Source of the DNA: Paenibacillus silvae | Lineage (GTDB): Bacteria > Bacillota > Bacilli > Paenibacillales > Paenibacillaceae | Length of the DNA: 64,000 nt | Direction: 5' to 3' | Assembly: GCF_014639235.1 (NCBI RefSeq) | Contig: NZ_BMFU01000004.1 | Span: forward strand, 241,222 to 305,221 | Part shown: positions 48,734 through 57,888 of the stretch, in pieces | How the letters are laid out: the number at the start of each line of letters is the position of its first letter | How positions within the stretch are numbered: position 1 is the stretch's first letter | The notes under the pieces: generated by a model | The model's database searches: none | What the model saw: only the letters and a program-made list of their open reading frames with translations | What the model was told of the DNA's origin: nothing | Made by a program: the position numbers and the translations under genes

Positions 48734-51406
48734 ATGACGTCCAACAATACACAAACGAATCAACAAGAATATAGTCCGAATAAACACAAGCACAGGCTGG
48801 AAGGGCTCAGCGAGAAAATATTTCTCGATCGCTATGCATGGAAGGACGCAGATTCCTCACATGCAAAGGTCGGAGATACCGTGCTTGTTCTGACCAAGGA
48901 CGATCCCAAGTTCCCAATGAAGGAAGTAGGAGAGATCGTAGAGCGGCAGGGACAGCAGGTCAAGGTGCGAACGCGAAGCGATGCAGTTATTGAGACGGAT
49001 GTGGAGAAGCTGACATTGACCATCGAGAAAACACCCGAAGAGATGTGGGACCGACTGGCCAAAGCCGTTGCCTCTGTTGAAACAACACCGGAGCAGCGCG
49101 CTATCTGGGAAAGCCGATTCCGCTCGGTGCTGGAGGACTGGAAGCTGGTTCCGGGTGGACGTATCGCGGCCGGGGCAGGGGCGAGCGAAGAGCTGACGCT
49201 GTTTAACTGTTATGTCATTCCTTCTCCGCAGGACAGCCGGGGCGGCATCATGAAGACGCTGACGGAAATGACCGAGATTATGGCTCGCGGGGGTGGCGTG
49301 GGCATCAACCTGTCTTCGCTGCGTCCGCGGCGGGCTGTCGTAAAAGGGGTGAATGGTTCGTCAAGCGGCTCTGTATCCTGGGGGGGCCTGTTCAGCTATA
49401 CGACTGGGCTCATCGAACAGGGCGGCAGTCGTCGCGGTGCGCTGATGCTGATGATGAACGACTGGCACCCGGACGTGCTGGATTTTATTACGGTCAAACA
49501 AACGATGGGTCAGGTAACCAATGCGAATCTGTCGGTTTGCGTGAGCAATGCATTCATGGAAGCCGTCAAGCAGGACGGCAATTGGGAGCTTGTTTTTCCC
49601 GATACCCATGACCCGGACTACGATACGGCATGGGATGGCGATCTGAGCAAATGGAATGAAGCAGGTCACAAGGTCATCTCCTATCGGACGGTAAAAGCAC
49701 GTGAAATATGGCATACTATTATTGAATCTGCCTGGAAATCGGCGGAGCCTGGCGTTGTATTTATGGAGTATTACAACCAGATGTCCAACAGCTGGTATTT
49801 CAATCCGATTATTTGTACAAATCCTTGCGGAGAACAGGGCCTTCCAGGCTGGGGAGTGTGTAATCTGTCAGCGATTAACCTCTCCAAATTCTATGATGAA
49901 ACGAATCATGATGTGGCGTGGGAGGAATTGGCGGAAACGACTCGCATCTCGGCCAGATTTTTGGACAATGTGATTGATGCGACGCCGTATCATTTTGAAG
50001 AGAATCGACTTAATCAGCAGCGCGAACGCCGGGTGGGGCTGGGCACAATGGGGCTGGCGGAGCTGATGATCAAGCTGCGTATCCGTTATGGCAGCCCGGA
50101 GTCACTTGAATTTCTGAATCAATTGTATGGCTTCATGGCAAAGGAGGCCTATCTGGCTTCGGCGGACATTGCTGCGGAGAAAGGTGCATTTCCGGCGTTT
50201 GAGGTAGAACCTTACTTGCAGAGCGGATTTATGAAACAGATGACGGAGGTGTACCCGGAGGTCGAAGAGGCGATCCGTGAAAAAGGGATTCGTAACGTGA
50301 CGCTGATTACTCAGGCACCTACGGGCAGCACGGGAACGATGGTGGGCACATCGACAGGCATTGAGCCGTATTTTGCCTTTAAATATTTTCGTCAGAGCCG
50401 TCTCGGGTATGATGAGCAGTTTGTGCCGATTGCCCAGAACTGGCTGGAGCAGCACCCCGGTGAACCGCTGCCTGATTATTACGTAACGGCGATGGATCTC
50501 TCGGCTGAAAATCATATTCGCGTACAGGCCGCCATTCAGAAATGGGTGGACAGTTCGATATCGAAAACGGCGAATTGCCCGGCTGATTTTACGTTGCAGG
50601 ATACGGCAGAGCTGTATGAGCTTGCCTTTGAACTCGGCTGTAAAGGGGTAACGATCTACCGGGATGGCAGCAGAGATGTGCAGGTGCTCTCCACGTCGAA
50701 GAAAGAAGACAATGAAAATGAGCAGGAAAATGAAAGCCCGGCTTCCGATCAGCATACAGAGGACATGGAGAAAAAACAGGTTACGCACCGTGACGAGGCT
50801 GCGAATGTCCTGGATAAACAATACAAACGCCGTCCGCAGGTGCTGCACGGTGCAACGTACAAGATTAATACACCATTTGGAATGGCATACATTACGATTA
50901 ATGATCTGGACGGAACGCCCGGAGAAATCTTTCTCAACGTAGGAAAGGCAGGCTCGGACGTGTTTGCCATGGCAGAAGCGTTGGGCCGTGTATGCTCACT
51001 GTTCCTGCGGTATGGCGACCACGGTCACAAGGTGGAGCTGCTGATCAAACATCTGAAAGGCATAGGCGGTTCAGGGGCGATCGGCTTCGGAGCCAACCGG
51101 GTGGAGTCAATTGCAGATGCCGTTGCCAAAGCGTTGGAAAGTCATGTGCAGATAAATGAGGATGAGAACAATACTGGTGTGGTCGAAGGTGTACAGGAAG
51201 TACAGGGTAAAGGGAAAGTACCCCTTATCCAGACCCAGGTGCAGCATTTGCATTCGACAAACCCGGAAGATACGGGAGTTGAGGTGGATGGACAGAAGGC
51301 TATGATCCAATCCATCGATTTATGTCCTTCATGCGGCTCGGCGTCTCTGATCAATATTGAGGGCTGCAAAACATGCAGCAACTGCGGATATAGCAAGTGT
51401 AATTAA
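48734..51406 (+). CDS. nrdJ: Adenosylcobalamin-dependent ribonucleotide reductase (class II)
   Basis: The roughly 890-residue enzyme reduces ribonucleoside diphosphates using B12. RNR barrel motifs include LTLFNCYVIPSPQDSRGGIM (redox Cys), ARGGGVGINLSSLRP, NPCGEQGLPGWGVCNLSAINL (thiyl Cys region) and APTGSTGTMVGTSTGIEP. After an acidic linker near residue 660, a late domain carries NTPFGMAYITINDLDGTPGEIF, and the tail has a zinc-ribbon or redox-shuttle cluster CPSCG...CKTCSNCGYSKC. The start is the ATG at 48734 behind GGGAGGGTGA; a GTG at 48692 is in frame but unsupported. Two NrdR boxes indicate control by the dATP-sensing repressor NrdR. Confidence 0.95.
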   Translation: MTSNNTQTNQQEYSPNKHKHRLEGLSEKIFLDRYAWKDADSSHAKVGDTVLVLTKDDPKFPMKEVGEIVERQGQQVKVRTRSDAVIETDVEKLTLTIEKTPEEMWDRLAKAVASVETTPEQRAIWESRFRSVLEDWKLVPGGRIAAGAGASEELTLFNCYVIPSPQDSRGGIMKTLTEMTEIMARGGGVGINLSSLRPRRAVVKGVNGSSSGSVSWGGLFSYTTGLIEQGGSRRGALMLMMNDWHPDVLDFITVKQTMGQVTNANLSVCVSNAFMEAVKQDGNWELVFPDTHDPDYDTAWDGDLSKWNEAGHKVISYRTVKAREIWHTIIESAWKSAEPGVVFMEYYNQMSNSWYFNPIICTNPCGEQGLPGWGVCNLSAINLSKFYDETNHDVAWEELAETTRISARFLDNVIDATPYHFEENRLNQQRERRVGLGTMGLAELMIKLRIRYGSPESLEFLNQLYGFMAKEAYLASADIAAEKGAFPAFEVEPYLQSGFMKQMTEVYPEVEEAIREKGIRNVTLITQAPTGSTGTMVGTSTGIEPYFAFKYFRQSRLGYDEQFVPIAQNWLEQHPGEPLPDYYVTAMDLSAENHIRVQAAIQKWVDSSISKTANCPADFTLQDTAELYELAFELGCKGVTIYRDGSRDVQVLSTSKKEDNENEQENESPASDQHTEDMEKKQVTHRDEAANVLDKQYKRRPQVLHGATYKINTPFGMAYITINDLDGTPGEIFLNVGKAGSDVFAMAEALGRVCSLFLRYGDHGHKVELLIKHLKGIGGSGAIGFGANRVESIADAVAKALESHVQINEDENNTGVVEGVQEVQGKGKVPLIQTQVQHLHSTNPEDTGVEVDGQKAMIQSIDLCPSCGSASLINIEGCKTCSNCGYSKCN

Positions 51407-51436
51407 TTTTTCAAAAATACAAGGAATCTCAGGGCA

Positions 51437-51470
51437 GCGGCAGCATGATTATCATGTTGCCGCATTTCTT
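51437..51470 (+). terminator. Terminator after nrdJ
   Basis: GCGGCAGCATGAT pairs with ATCATGTTGCCGC (one G-U) and is followed by ATTTCTTT. Confidence 0.85.
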
Positions 51471-51501
51471 TGTATATTTTTCAAGGCGTGTTTATGACCA
51501 G

Positions 51502-51858
51502 TCACTGTTCAAGCCGTTGGATGCTGACAACTGTTCTTATAGGTGGCAGGGATTCCAACTGATGCACTTCAGCAGTAATTTTTACTTTGAGACCTACATC
51601 GAGAGTTTCATAGGCCTTCTTATTTACATAATAGTACGAGGCTTCAGGCTGTTTCTGTGCCAGCTCAATAAAATCTTCAAGCTGTCCATTATGCAGAGCT
51701 TCCTGACCAATCTGCTCAAGCACCAGGAATTTGTATTTGCCGTTCTCCTCTGTTTTGTAAACGACAGTGCCCTCGTACACGGGATTCGTCTCTGTTTCGG
51801 GAGAACAGGCGGAAAGTATGCTCAGACTGAGGAACATGAACAAGATTATTTTTTTCAC
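51502..51858 (-). CDS. Small lipoprotein, DUF3221-like
   Basis: The protein has about 118 residues from a GTG at 51858, which sits 5 nt after AGGAGGT; a longer ATG start lacks this support. The signal is VKKIILFMFLSLSILSAC with lipobox LSAC. The mature part (YEGTVVYKTEENGKYKFLVLEQ...YYYVNKKAYETLDVGLKVKITAEVHQLESLPPIRTVVSIQRL) resembles the OB-like DUF3221 fold of Bacillus lipoproteins; I am only fairly sure. Function unknown. It is convergent with nrdJ. Confidence 0.7.
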   Translation of the reverse strand: MKKIILFMFLSLSILSACSPETETNPVYEGTVVYKTEENGKYKFLVLEQIGQEALHNGQLEDFIELAQKQPEASYYYVNKKAYETLDVGLKVKITAEVHQLESLPPIRTVVSIQRLEQ

Positions 51859-51989
51859 CTTGAACCTCCTATATGAAGCTGACATTTTAAAAATAATGAT
51901 ATTTAAAATACATTATATACCTTATTTTGCATTAATCATGGTAATCTATGTTTATATTTCTTTCATATCTTGATTAAGGCGGTGAACAA

Positions 51990-52847
51990 TTGACATCAAA
52001 GGCGCTGTTAACATTAAAAGAAGCATCAAAGAAATATGGTAGTCGAGAGGTTTTAACCGATATTTCGCTTACGATTAGTCAAGGAGAGTGTACAATTTTA
52101 AGGGGCAGCAATGGGTCCGGGAAAAGCACGATGCTCCGAATGGTAAGCGGGTTAATCCCATTAACGTCGGGTCAGAGGTTACTTGAGCATTCGGATATCG
52201 TGATCGGATATACACCTGACCGCTTATCCAAACTAAGGATGACTTCAACGGAGTATTTGACACATATGGGGCGAATAGCTGGAATAGCTGGAAGAGAGCT
52301 GAAAGAACGCATTAAGCAGCTGCATCATTTTTTTAATCTTGAACAAAGTGATCATGTGAAGCTGACTCATTTCTCCAAAGGAATGCTGCAAAAAACAAAT
52401 ATAATGCAGGCTATGATCAAGACACCACATATCCTTGTATTAGATGAGCCGTTCTCAGGATTGGATAATGAATCAACAGGACATTTGCTTCATTCACTGA
52501 AGGTAATTAAAGATGAAGGGACAGCGATTCTGGCAGCCGTTCATGATCCCTTGTTAGCAAGTCAACTGGAAAGTAACACTTATTGGATTCGTCATGGGAG
52601 ATTAAGCAGGGAGAATATCGTTCCTTTTTCAGAGCATCAGATAGTATATTTTGAACTAGTAGGTATGATAAAGCGTGACCTTATCGATCATCTGGTTGAA
52701 TTATTCCCGAATGTTACATATAAAAGCAGTGAAAGCGGTCATATGATCATAACCTTTATGTATAAAGATTATAATGGATTTTTACCCGAGTATATCAATA
52801 AAGGCGGAGAGATTATTAGCTTAATTCGAAAGGAGCTAGGTTCATGA
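51990..52847 (+). CDS. ABC transporter ATP-binding protein
   Basis: The 285-residue ATPase has Walker A LRGSNGSGKSTMLRM, Q-loop region around IGYTPDRLSKL, signature LTHFSKGMLQKTNIMQAM (FSKGM, degenerate from LSGGQ) and Walker B ILVLDEPFSGLD with switch His in AAVHDPLLA. A C-terminal extension of about 80 residues follows. The single-ATPase plus single-permease layout resembles bacteriocin-immunity or drug exporters (inference). The TTG start at 51990 is preceded by AAGGCGGTGA. It overlaps the permease gene by four bases. Its AT content is visibly higher than that of its neighbours. Confidence 0.88.
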   Translation: MTSKALLTLKEASKKYGSREVLTDISLTISQGECTILRGSNGSGKSTMLRMVSGLIPLTSGQRLLEHSDIVIGYTPDRLSKLRMTSTEYLTHMGRIAGIAGRELKERIKQLHHFFNLEQSDHVKLTHFSKGMLQKTNIMQAMIKTPHILVLDEPFSGLDNESTGHLLHSLKVIKDEGTAILAAVHDPLLASQLESNTYWIRHGRLSRENIVPFSEHQIVYFELVGMIKRDLIDHLVELFPNVTYKSSESGHMIITFMYKDYNGFLPEYINKGGEIISLIRKELGS

Positions 52848-53560
52848 TCGCAATCATATCCTATTTACATACTTGTTTTATGCGATCTTACCGCTACGGT
52901 CCAGCGGCTTTTGTGTTTTTTATGGGGATTATTTTCGTGTATAGTGTCGTTCCCAACCCGGTTATGGCTAGTTACGCCTTTTCCACAACATTTATATTTA
53001 TCATTGCTGCTGTCCTTTGTTATGCGTTGATTGATATTGAAACGGGAAATCAGGAATCGGTAACTGTACTACACAGCGGCAGTCTAGTAAAACTTTATGT
53101 TTCGAAATTGTTATATTGCTGGCTTTTTACGACGCCTTTAACTCTTTATGCCGTTGTTTTTCCAGCGATATTTCAAAAGTTCGATCGAAATCCCAGTGTA
53201 GAAGAATTAGGGATGTCCCTGATCTATCATCTTGCTGCATCCTGGCTGGGAATCGCTTTGGCTTGTTGGTTTAGCTCCAAGTTTATCCGTTCCCGCGTAA
53301 TGTCTTTTCTGATGTTAAGCGTTCTTGTAGTGATTACGCTCTCTGTACAGGGAATGGAACAGCTTTTGCCAGATGGATTTAAAAACATGATTGTACTGCT
53401 GCCTCCACTAAATAGTGTTGTACATGTCTTGGTTCACTATGATTCTCAAACCCCACTTCATAAACTACTTGCCGTCATTGCACCACTGGTTTATGGGGCT
53501 GTTATAACAGGATTATTTCTTGTCATAATTCACAGGCGGAAGCTGGATTCAATGCATTGA
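52844..53560 (+). CDS. ABC transporter permease, six-helix type
   Basis: The 238-residue protein has about six hydrophobic helices: FVFFMGIIFVYSVVP, TTFIFIIAAVLCYALI, FTTPLTLYAVVFPAIF, a segment with LAASWLGIALACWF, MSFLMLSVLVVITLSV and LLAVIAPLVYGAVITGLFLVI. There is no conserved catalytic feature; it is recognised as a transport partner by its ATGA overlap with the ATPase gene. The substrate is unknown. Confidence 0.8.
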   Translation: MIAIISYLHTCFMRSYRYGPAAFVFFMGIIFVYSVVPNPVMASYAFSTTFIFIIAAVLCYALIDIETGNQESVTVLHSGSLVKLYVSKLLYCWLFTTPLTLYAVVFPAIFQKFDRNPSVEELGMSLIYHLAASWLGIALACWFSSKFIRSRVMSFLMLSVLVVITLSVQGMEQLLPDGFKNMIVLLPPLNSVVHVLVHYDSQTPLHKLLAVIAPLVYGAVITGLFLVIIHRRKLDSMH

Positions 53561-54065
53561 TTCCACCTCTAGAGTCCTAGGCAGGAAGATGCAATTCGAA
53601 GCAAAACTTTCAATCGTGTCACAGATCGGTTTATAATGGATAGTGGCTGCTGAGCAAGTCGGCAGCTTTTTTCTATTTGCAGAGGTCGTGGTAATTTTGC
53701 CCAGACGGTAAAAAGGGCTATATTAAACGTTCAATTTGCAGTATGATTTTACAGCTGGTTGGCTGGCAGGAAAGGTTACATGAATTCAACTGGATTGTAA
53801 CTGTTCCTGTAAAGAGTTCAGGCTGATCTCAGGCGTATAATATAAATCGTAATCGTGAGTTCACGTGTAAATGATTAGGTTCAACTTATATAGATATCAG
53901 TTTTACCATTTATACAACTAAACTTATAGGCAAAACGTCTTCTTTATGTTGTAAATGAAAGATGGAAGGTGCAATACGTATGTTAATAGCAACCAGAACG
54001 GCCGAAGGTTCCAGAATGCCCCGATCACCATGGATGTGGACTGGCAATAACAAGGAGGGGCGCGC
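53561..54065. other. Intergenic region before the oatA-like gene
   Basis: It contains a terminator for the ABC genes, a TATAAT -10 at 53836-53841 with a poor -35, and a possible 33-codon leader ORF starting at 53980. Nothing else is recognised. Confidence 0.55.
53645..53672 (+). terminator. Terminator after the ABC exporter genes
   Basis: GGCTGCTGA/TCGGCAGCT has a GCAAG loop, with G-U pairs and a T run. Confidence 0.75.
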
Positions 54066-54081
54066 ATGTCACAAGCAGTAA
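53980..54081 (+). CDS. Possible leader ORF overlapping the oatA start
   Basis: It encodes 33 residues (MLIATRTAEGSRMPRSPWMW...), with GGAAGGTG 8 nt upstream. It ends 16 nt inside the acyltransferase gene in another frame. It could couple or repress oatA translation. No conservation evidence is available. Confidence 0.3.
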   Translation: MLIATRTAEGSRMPRSPWMWTGNNKEGRACHKQ

Positions 54082-56165
54082 AAAGAAAGAGGCATATGAA
54101 CGGACTGGATGGCCTGCGGGCTATCGCGGTAATTGGCGTGATCGCGTATCATCTTAATTTGGATTTTATTCCGGGAGGGCTGCTCGGTGTCGGTATATTT
54201 TTTGTTCTGTCCGGCTACCTGATCACGGATATTCTTCTATCTCAATGGCGGGAGCATGGACGTATCTCACTGGGAGATTTCTGGTTAAGGCGATTCAGGC
54301 GCCTGCTGCCCGGGATGCTGACGATGACAGCTGTAGTGATGCTCTGGCTGGCATGCACGGACCCGTCCCGGCTCGCCTCACTGCGAGGGGATATCGTATC
54401 CGGTATCATGTACATAAGTAATTGGTGGTATATTTTCCACCATGTTTCCTATTTCGAAAGCTTCGGTCCGCCATCGCCTTTTGGACACTTCTGGTCACTC
54501 GCAGTAGAGGAGCAGTTTTATCTGGTCTGGCCACTCCTGTTGATTGCCGCAATTATGTTGTTCAAAAGAAAAGGATGGCTGGTCGTTTTCATCGTGGTTG
54601 CCGCTGAATTGTCTGCAGGTGCCATGGCGATTATGTATAACCCGGATCTGGACCCCAGCCGTGTATATTATGGGACAGATACCCGTGCTTTTGCTCTGCT
54701 GGCCGGAGCCGCATTAGCTGTAGTCTGGCCGAGTCGCAAGCTGTCCAATGCGTTGCCAGCAATGAACCGCCTGGCTTTGGATGCCGCAGGGCTGGGTGCT
54801 CTTGCCGTGTTGATCTATATGATGCTGAACACCAGCGAGTACGATTCATTTCTGTATCAAGGGGGCATGGTGCTGCAAGCCGTTGCCGCGACTGTGCTGG
54901 TAGCGGTGCTTGCTCATCCTTCATCCTTTCTGGCACGTATCATTGGTGCCAAGCCACTTCGCTGGATCGGTGAACGTTCTTACGGAATGTATCTGTGGCA
55001 TTATCCGGTTATCGTATTAACGAGTCCTGTTGTAGATACGGGGGGTTCACATCCTGTACGTATGATTCTTCAGGTGATAGCAACGGTTATACTTGCGTCC
55101 CTGTCATTAAAATATATTGAAAACCCGATTCGGTATAATGGCTTCCGTGACTCCTTATCCAGACTGTGGGGAAGAGGCAGGACGTCTCTCGTTCCTCGTC
55201 ATGTATGGTGGAAACGCACAGGGCTGTTAATGACATTATTGCTGTTATGTTACAGTGTGTCTCAGATGGTGCTGCCTGTTGCAGCCAACTCCGATTCTCA
55301 TACTATGTCTATGTCTACTGTGTTAAATGGAGAGAAGTCTGCAGAAGAACAGGGGCAGAACGTTCTGCCGGCTGGAACGAAACCGGCAGGTTCTGTTAAA
55401 ACGAATCAGGATGCTCAAGCAGGTTCGGAATCAGGCGGCAAAGGCAAACCGGAAGAGAATAACAAGCCGGAAGCCGGGGATGCAGCAGGTTCCAGATCCG
55501 CCAAGACAAACGATTCCGCCAGCGGAAATGAGGATCAGAAGAATGAAACGTCAGACAACGAACCTGACAAGAGCTCTGCTGGTGCAGGGAACGGGGAAGC
55601 AGATCAATCCGGGCCCGAGGCTGTGGACGGGAAAAAGGACACAGCGGATTCAGGTAAAAAGGATGAACCGTCCACACCCGTTGTGCAGGATGGGAAAATC
55701 AATTATACCATTATCGGAGACTCGGTTATTCTGGATGCAAAACCGTATCTGGAGCAGAGTGTCGGCGGTTTCGGCGGTGTATATGTAGATGGTCATATCG
55801 GCCGCCAGATGTGGCAGGCTGGAGATGTGCTTCAGGGTCTGAAGCGAAACAAACAGTTGGGCAGTCAGGTGGTGCTTGAGCTTGGCACGAACGGTTCATT
55901 TAATTCCAGAAGTTTGAAAACCGTGCTGGACGGCTTGAAGGATGAAAGCCATGTCTACCTTGTAACCGTGCGTGTTCCGCGTCCATGGGAGCGGACGGTG
56001 AATAAGGCTCTGGAGGAAGCCGCCTCAAACTATAGCAACGTTTCGCTTATTGACTGGTATGAGGCAAGTGAAGGCCATGATGAATATTTTGAGAAAGACG
56101 GTGTGCATCTGACCGCCACGGGTTCTGAAGCTTTTGCGGCACTGGTGAAGAGCAGTATTCAATAA
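54066..56165 (+). CDS. oatA: OatA-like acyltransferase with SGNH domain
   Basis: The 699-residue membrane protein has an N-terminal acyltransferase-3 domain with about ten helices (LDGLRAIAVIGVIAYHLNLDFIPGGLLGVGIFFVLSGYLITDILL; FGHFWSLAVEEQFYLVWPLLL; RSYGMYLWHYP). A 130-residue Gly/Lys/Asn/Glu-rich linker with no predicted structure (about 415-545) leads to an extracellular SGNH esterase domain (TIIGDSVILDAKPYLE, ELGTNGSFN, DGVHLTATGSEAF). Together these O-acetylate a surface polymer, classically MurNAc in peptidoglycan, which gives lysozyme resistance. Wall-teichoic or other polysaccharide targets are possible. AAGGAGGGG precedes the ATG. Confidence 0.9.
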   Translation: MSQAVKRKRHMNGLDGLRAIAVIGVIAYHLNLDFIPGGLLGVGIFFVLSGYLITDILLSQWREHGRISLGDFWLRRFRRLLPGMLTMTAVVMLWLACTDPSRLASLRGDIVSGIMYISNWWYIFHHVSYFESFGPPSPFGHFWSLAVEEQFYLVWPLLLIAAIMLFKRKGWLVVFIVVAAELSAGAMAIMYNPDLDPSRVYYGTDTRAFALLAGAALAVVWPSRKLSNALPAMNRLALDAAGLGALAVLIYMMLNTSEYDSFLYQGGMVLQAVAATVLVAVLAHPSSFLARIIGAKPLRWIGERSYGMYLWHYPVIVLTSPVVDTGGSHPVRMILQVIATVILASLSLKYIENPIRYNGFRDSLSRLWGRGRTSLVPRHVWWKRTGLLMTLLLLCYSVSQMVLPVAANSDSHTMSMSTVLNGEKSAEEQGQNVLPAGTKPAGSVKTNQDAQAGSESGGKGKPEENNKPEAGDAAGSRSAKTNDSASGNEDQKNETSDNEPDKSSAGAGNGEADQSGPEAVDGKKDTADSGKKDEPSTPVVQDGKINYTIIGDSVILDAKPYLEQSVGGFGGVYVDGHIGRQMWQAGDVLQGLKRNKQLGSQVVLELGTNGSFNSRSLKTVLDGLKDESHVYLVTVRVPRPWERTVNKALEEAASNYSNVSLIDWYEASEGHDEYFEKDGVHLTATGSEAFAALVKSSIQ

Positions 56166-56448
56166 TCGACATTTTTTATAACTAGTTACCGCGTATCTCG
56201 ATGGATTTCGAACTTATAGTTGTCTTACCTTATACGGACGTGATTCATGTCCATCCACCATTCATAAAAGAGCTCTCCGCGAGGGATATCATTAACGGTA
56301 CAATGATGATGTTGCTTGCGGGGGCTTTTTTTCTTGAAAATGGGAATCCGATATAATTCACCCCTGCATCCGCGGATTGTCACCTTACGGTATGATAGCG
56401 TTACCATTTACAATGACAGATATCAAATGCTCAAGGGGGAGTATAAAG

Positions 56449-57762
56449 ATGTTGAAAAGATGGCTTTCAGGCCTGCTGGCATTGACCTTGTTCACAATCG
56501 TTCTTGCAGGGTGCACAAGTAGTGATTCATCCGAAACAGGCGGCGGGGGAGACAAGGTCGCTGTGACGATCTGGCACAACTGGACTGGACAGGATGCGAA
56601 GGCGGTAGCCATGCGTCAGATCATTGAGGATTTCCGCGCGGCACATCCGGACATTGAAGTGGTGGATGAGGGACTGCCAACGGATGGACTGAAGACAAGG
56701 CTGCGCACAGTTGCGGCAGCGAATGAGATGCCCGATCTGTTCGTGATGTGGCCGGATGCGATGACCAAGGAGTTTGTGAAGGGAGATCTGCTGCAGCCGA
56801 TCAATGCAGAGCTTGATGCGAAGCCGGAATGGAAAAACAACTTTATTCCGGGTGCGCTGGATGGATACACGGTGGACGGCAATATTTATTCGGTACCGAT
56901 GAATCTGGCGCCAAGCTCTTTTATTTATTACAATGAGGCACTATTTAAGGAGCATAATGTCAAAGTGCCTGAAACGTGGGCTGAACTGGAGCAAGCGATC
57001 AGTGTCTTTCATGAAAAGGGCATTATTCCGATGGCGCTGGGTAACAAGACCAATTGGGTGGCGCAATCTACGATTTTCAGTACACTGGCAGACCGGGTGA
57101 CGGGTACGGATTGGTTTCTGAAGGCGGTAGCCCAGGATGGGGCAAGCTTTACAGACCCCGTGTTTCTGGATGCGCTGAACAAAATGCAGGAGCTTGGCAA
57201 CATGAAGGCTTTTCAGGACGGATTTAACAGTATTGATGAAACACAGATGATGCAGCTTTATTTTCAAGGAAAAACAGCGATGGTCATGAACGGCGGATGG
57301 GCGCTGGCTAACCTGGTCAACAATGCTCCCGAAAACGTATTGAACAACACACATATTACGATTCTGCCTCCGGTGGAGGGCGGTCAAGGTGAACCAAGAA
57401 CGACGTCAGGAGTGGTCGGTACGGGTCTTGGTGTCAGCAAAAAATTAAATGGTGCTCAAAAAGAAGCTGCCATGCAGCTGTTCTATGCACTCGCTGGCCC
57501 GGACGGTCAGAAAGCTACGCTGGACAGCAGCACACTCGTCAGCTACAAGATTGATCTCGATAAAACGAAGGCGCATCCACTGTTTGTCGAGCTGTACGAT
57601 CTGATGCAGGAAGTGAAAATTACGCCGGTATACGATTCCAAGCTGGGCTCGGCTACGGTTGAGGTCATTAATAACGGCCTGCAGGAGCTGCTGATGGGCG
57701 GCAAAGCAGAGGACATTGCGGGCCGAATCCAGGCAGCTCAAGCGAATGCGGTGAGTCAATAA
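56449..57762 (+). CDS. Sugar ABC transporter substrate-binding lipoprotein
   Basis: The roughly 437-residue precursor starts at ATG 56449 with AAGGGGGAG 7 nt upstream. The lipoprotein signal is WLSGLLALTLFTIVLAGCTSSDSS (lipobox LAGC). The binding domain starts VAVTIWHNWTGQDAKAVAMRQIIEDFRAAHPDIEVVDEG, typical of CUT1 family 1 proteins (MsmE-like). The ligand is unknown. It heads an operon of two permeases and a YesMN pair, so its ligand probably also signals through that kinase. Upstream, TGATAGCGTTACCA (56392-56405) is a poor cre match. Confidence 0.9.
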   Translation: MLKRWLSGLLALTLFTIVLAGCTSSDSSETGGGGDKVAVTIWHNWTGQDAKAVAMRQIIEDFRAAHPDIEVVDEGLPTDGLKTRLRTVAAANEMPDLFVMWPDAMTKEFVKGDLLQPINAELDAKPEWKNNFIPGALDGYTVDGNIYSVPMNLAPSSFIYYNEALFKEHNVKVPETWAELEQAISVFHEKGIIPMALGNKTNWVAQSTIFSTLADRVTGTDWFLKAVAQDGASFTDPVFLDALNKMQELGNMKAFQDGFNSIDETQMMQLYFQGKTAMVMNGGWALANLVNNAPENVLNNTHITILPPVEGGQGEPRTTSGVVGTGLGVSKKLNGAQKEAAMQLFYALAGPDGQKATLDSSTLVSYKIDLDKTKAHPLFVELYDLMQEVKITPVYDSKLGSATVEVINNGLQELLMGGKAEDIAGRIQAAQANAVSQ

Positions 57763-57806
57763 GGGCTGATCGTACGTACTGACTGCAGCTGAGGGTAAGG
57801 TGAGCA

Positions 57807-57835
57807 CAAGGTAATCAAGGTAATCACAAGGTAAT
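57807..57835 (+). repeat. CAAGGTAAT repeated three times
   Basis: Copies lie at 57807, 57816 and 57827 (two tandem, the third after 2 nt), directly before the intercistronic terminator. Confidence 0.85.
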
Positions 57836-57836
57836 T

Positions 57837-57863
57837 CCCCTTCCCGGCAGGGGAGGGGTTTTT
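57837..57863 (+). terminator. Intra-operon terminator between binding-protein and permease genes
   Basis: CCCCTTCCC pairs with GGGGAGGGG around GGCA and is followed by TTTTT. It is a canonical terminator that would lower permease expression relative to the binding protein. Confidence 0.9.
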
Positions 57864-57888
57864 AGATTAGCGAGGGGAAGTGAACAGA

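Noticed and set aside
53790..53815. WalR (YycF) site before the oatA-like gene: TGTAAC and TGTAAA
   Set aside because: The half sites are separated by 6 nt rather than the required 5.
56392..56405. cre site before the third ABC operon (TGATAGCGTTACCA)
   Set aside because: It has two mismatches to the strict consensus, so it is too weak to call.
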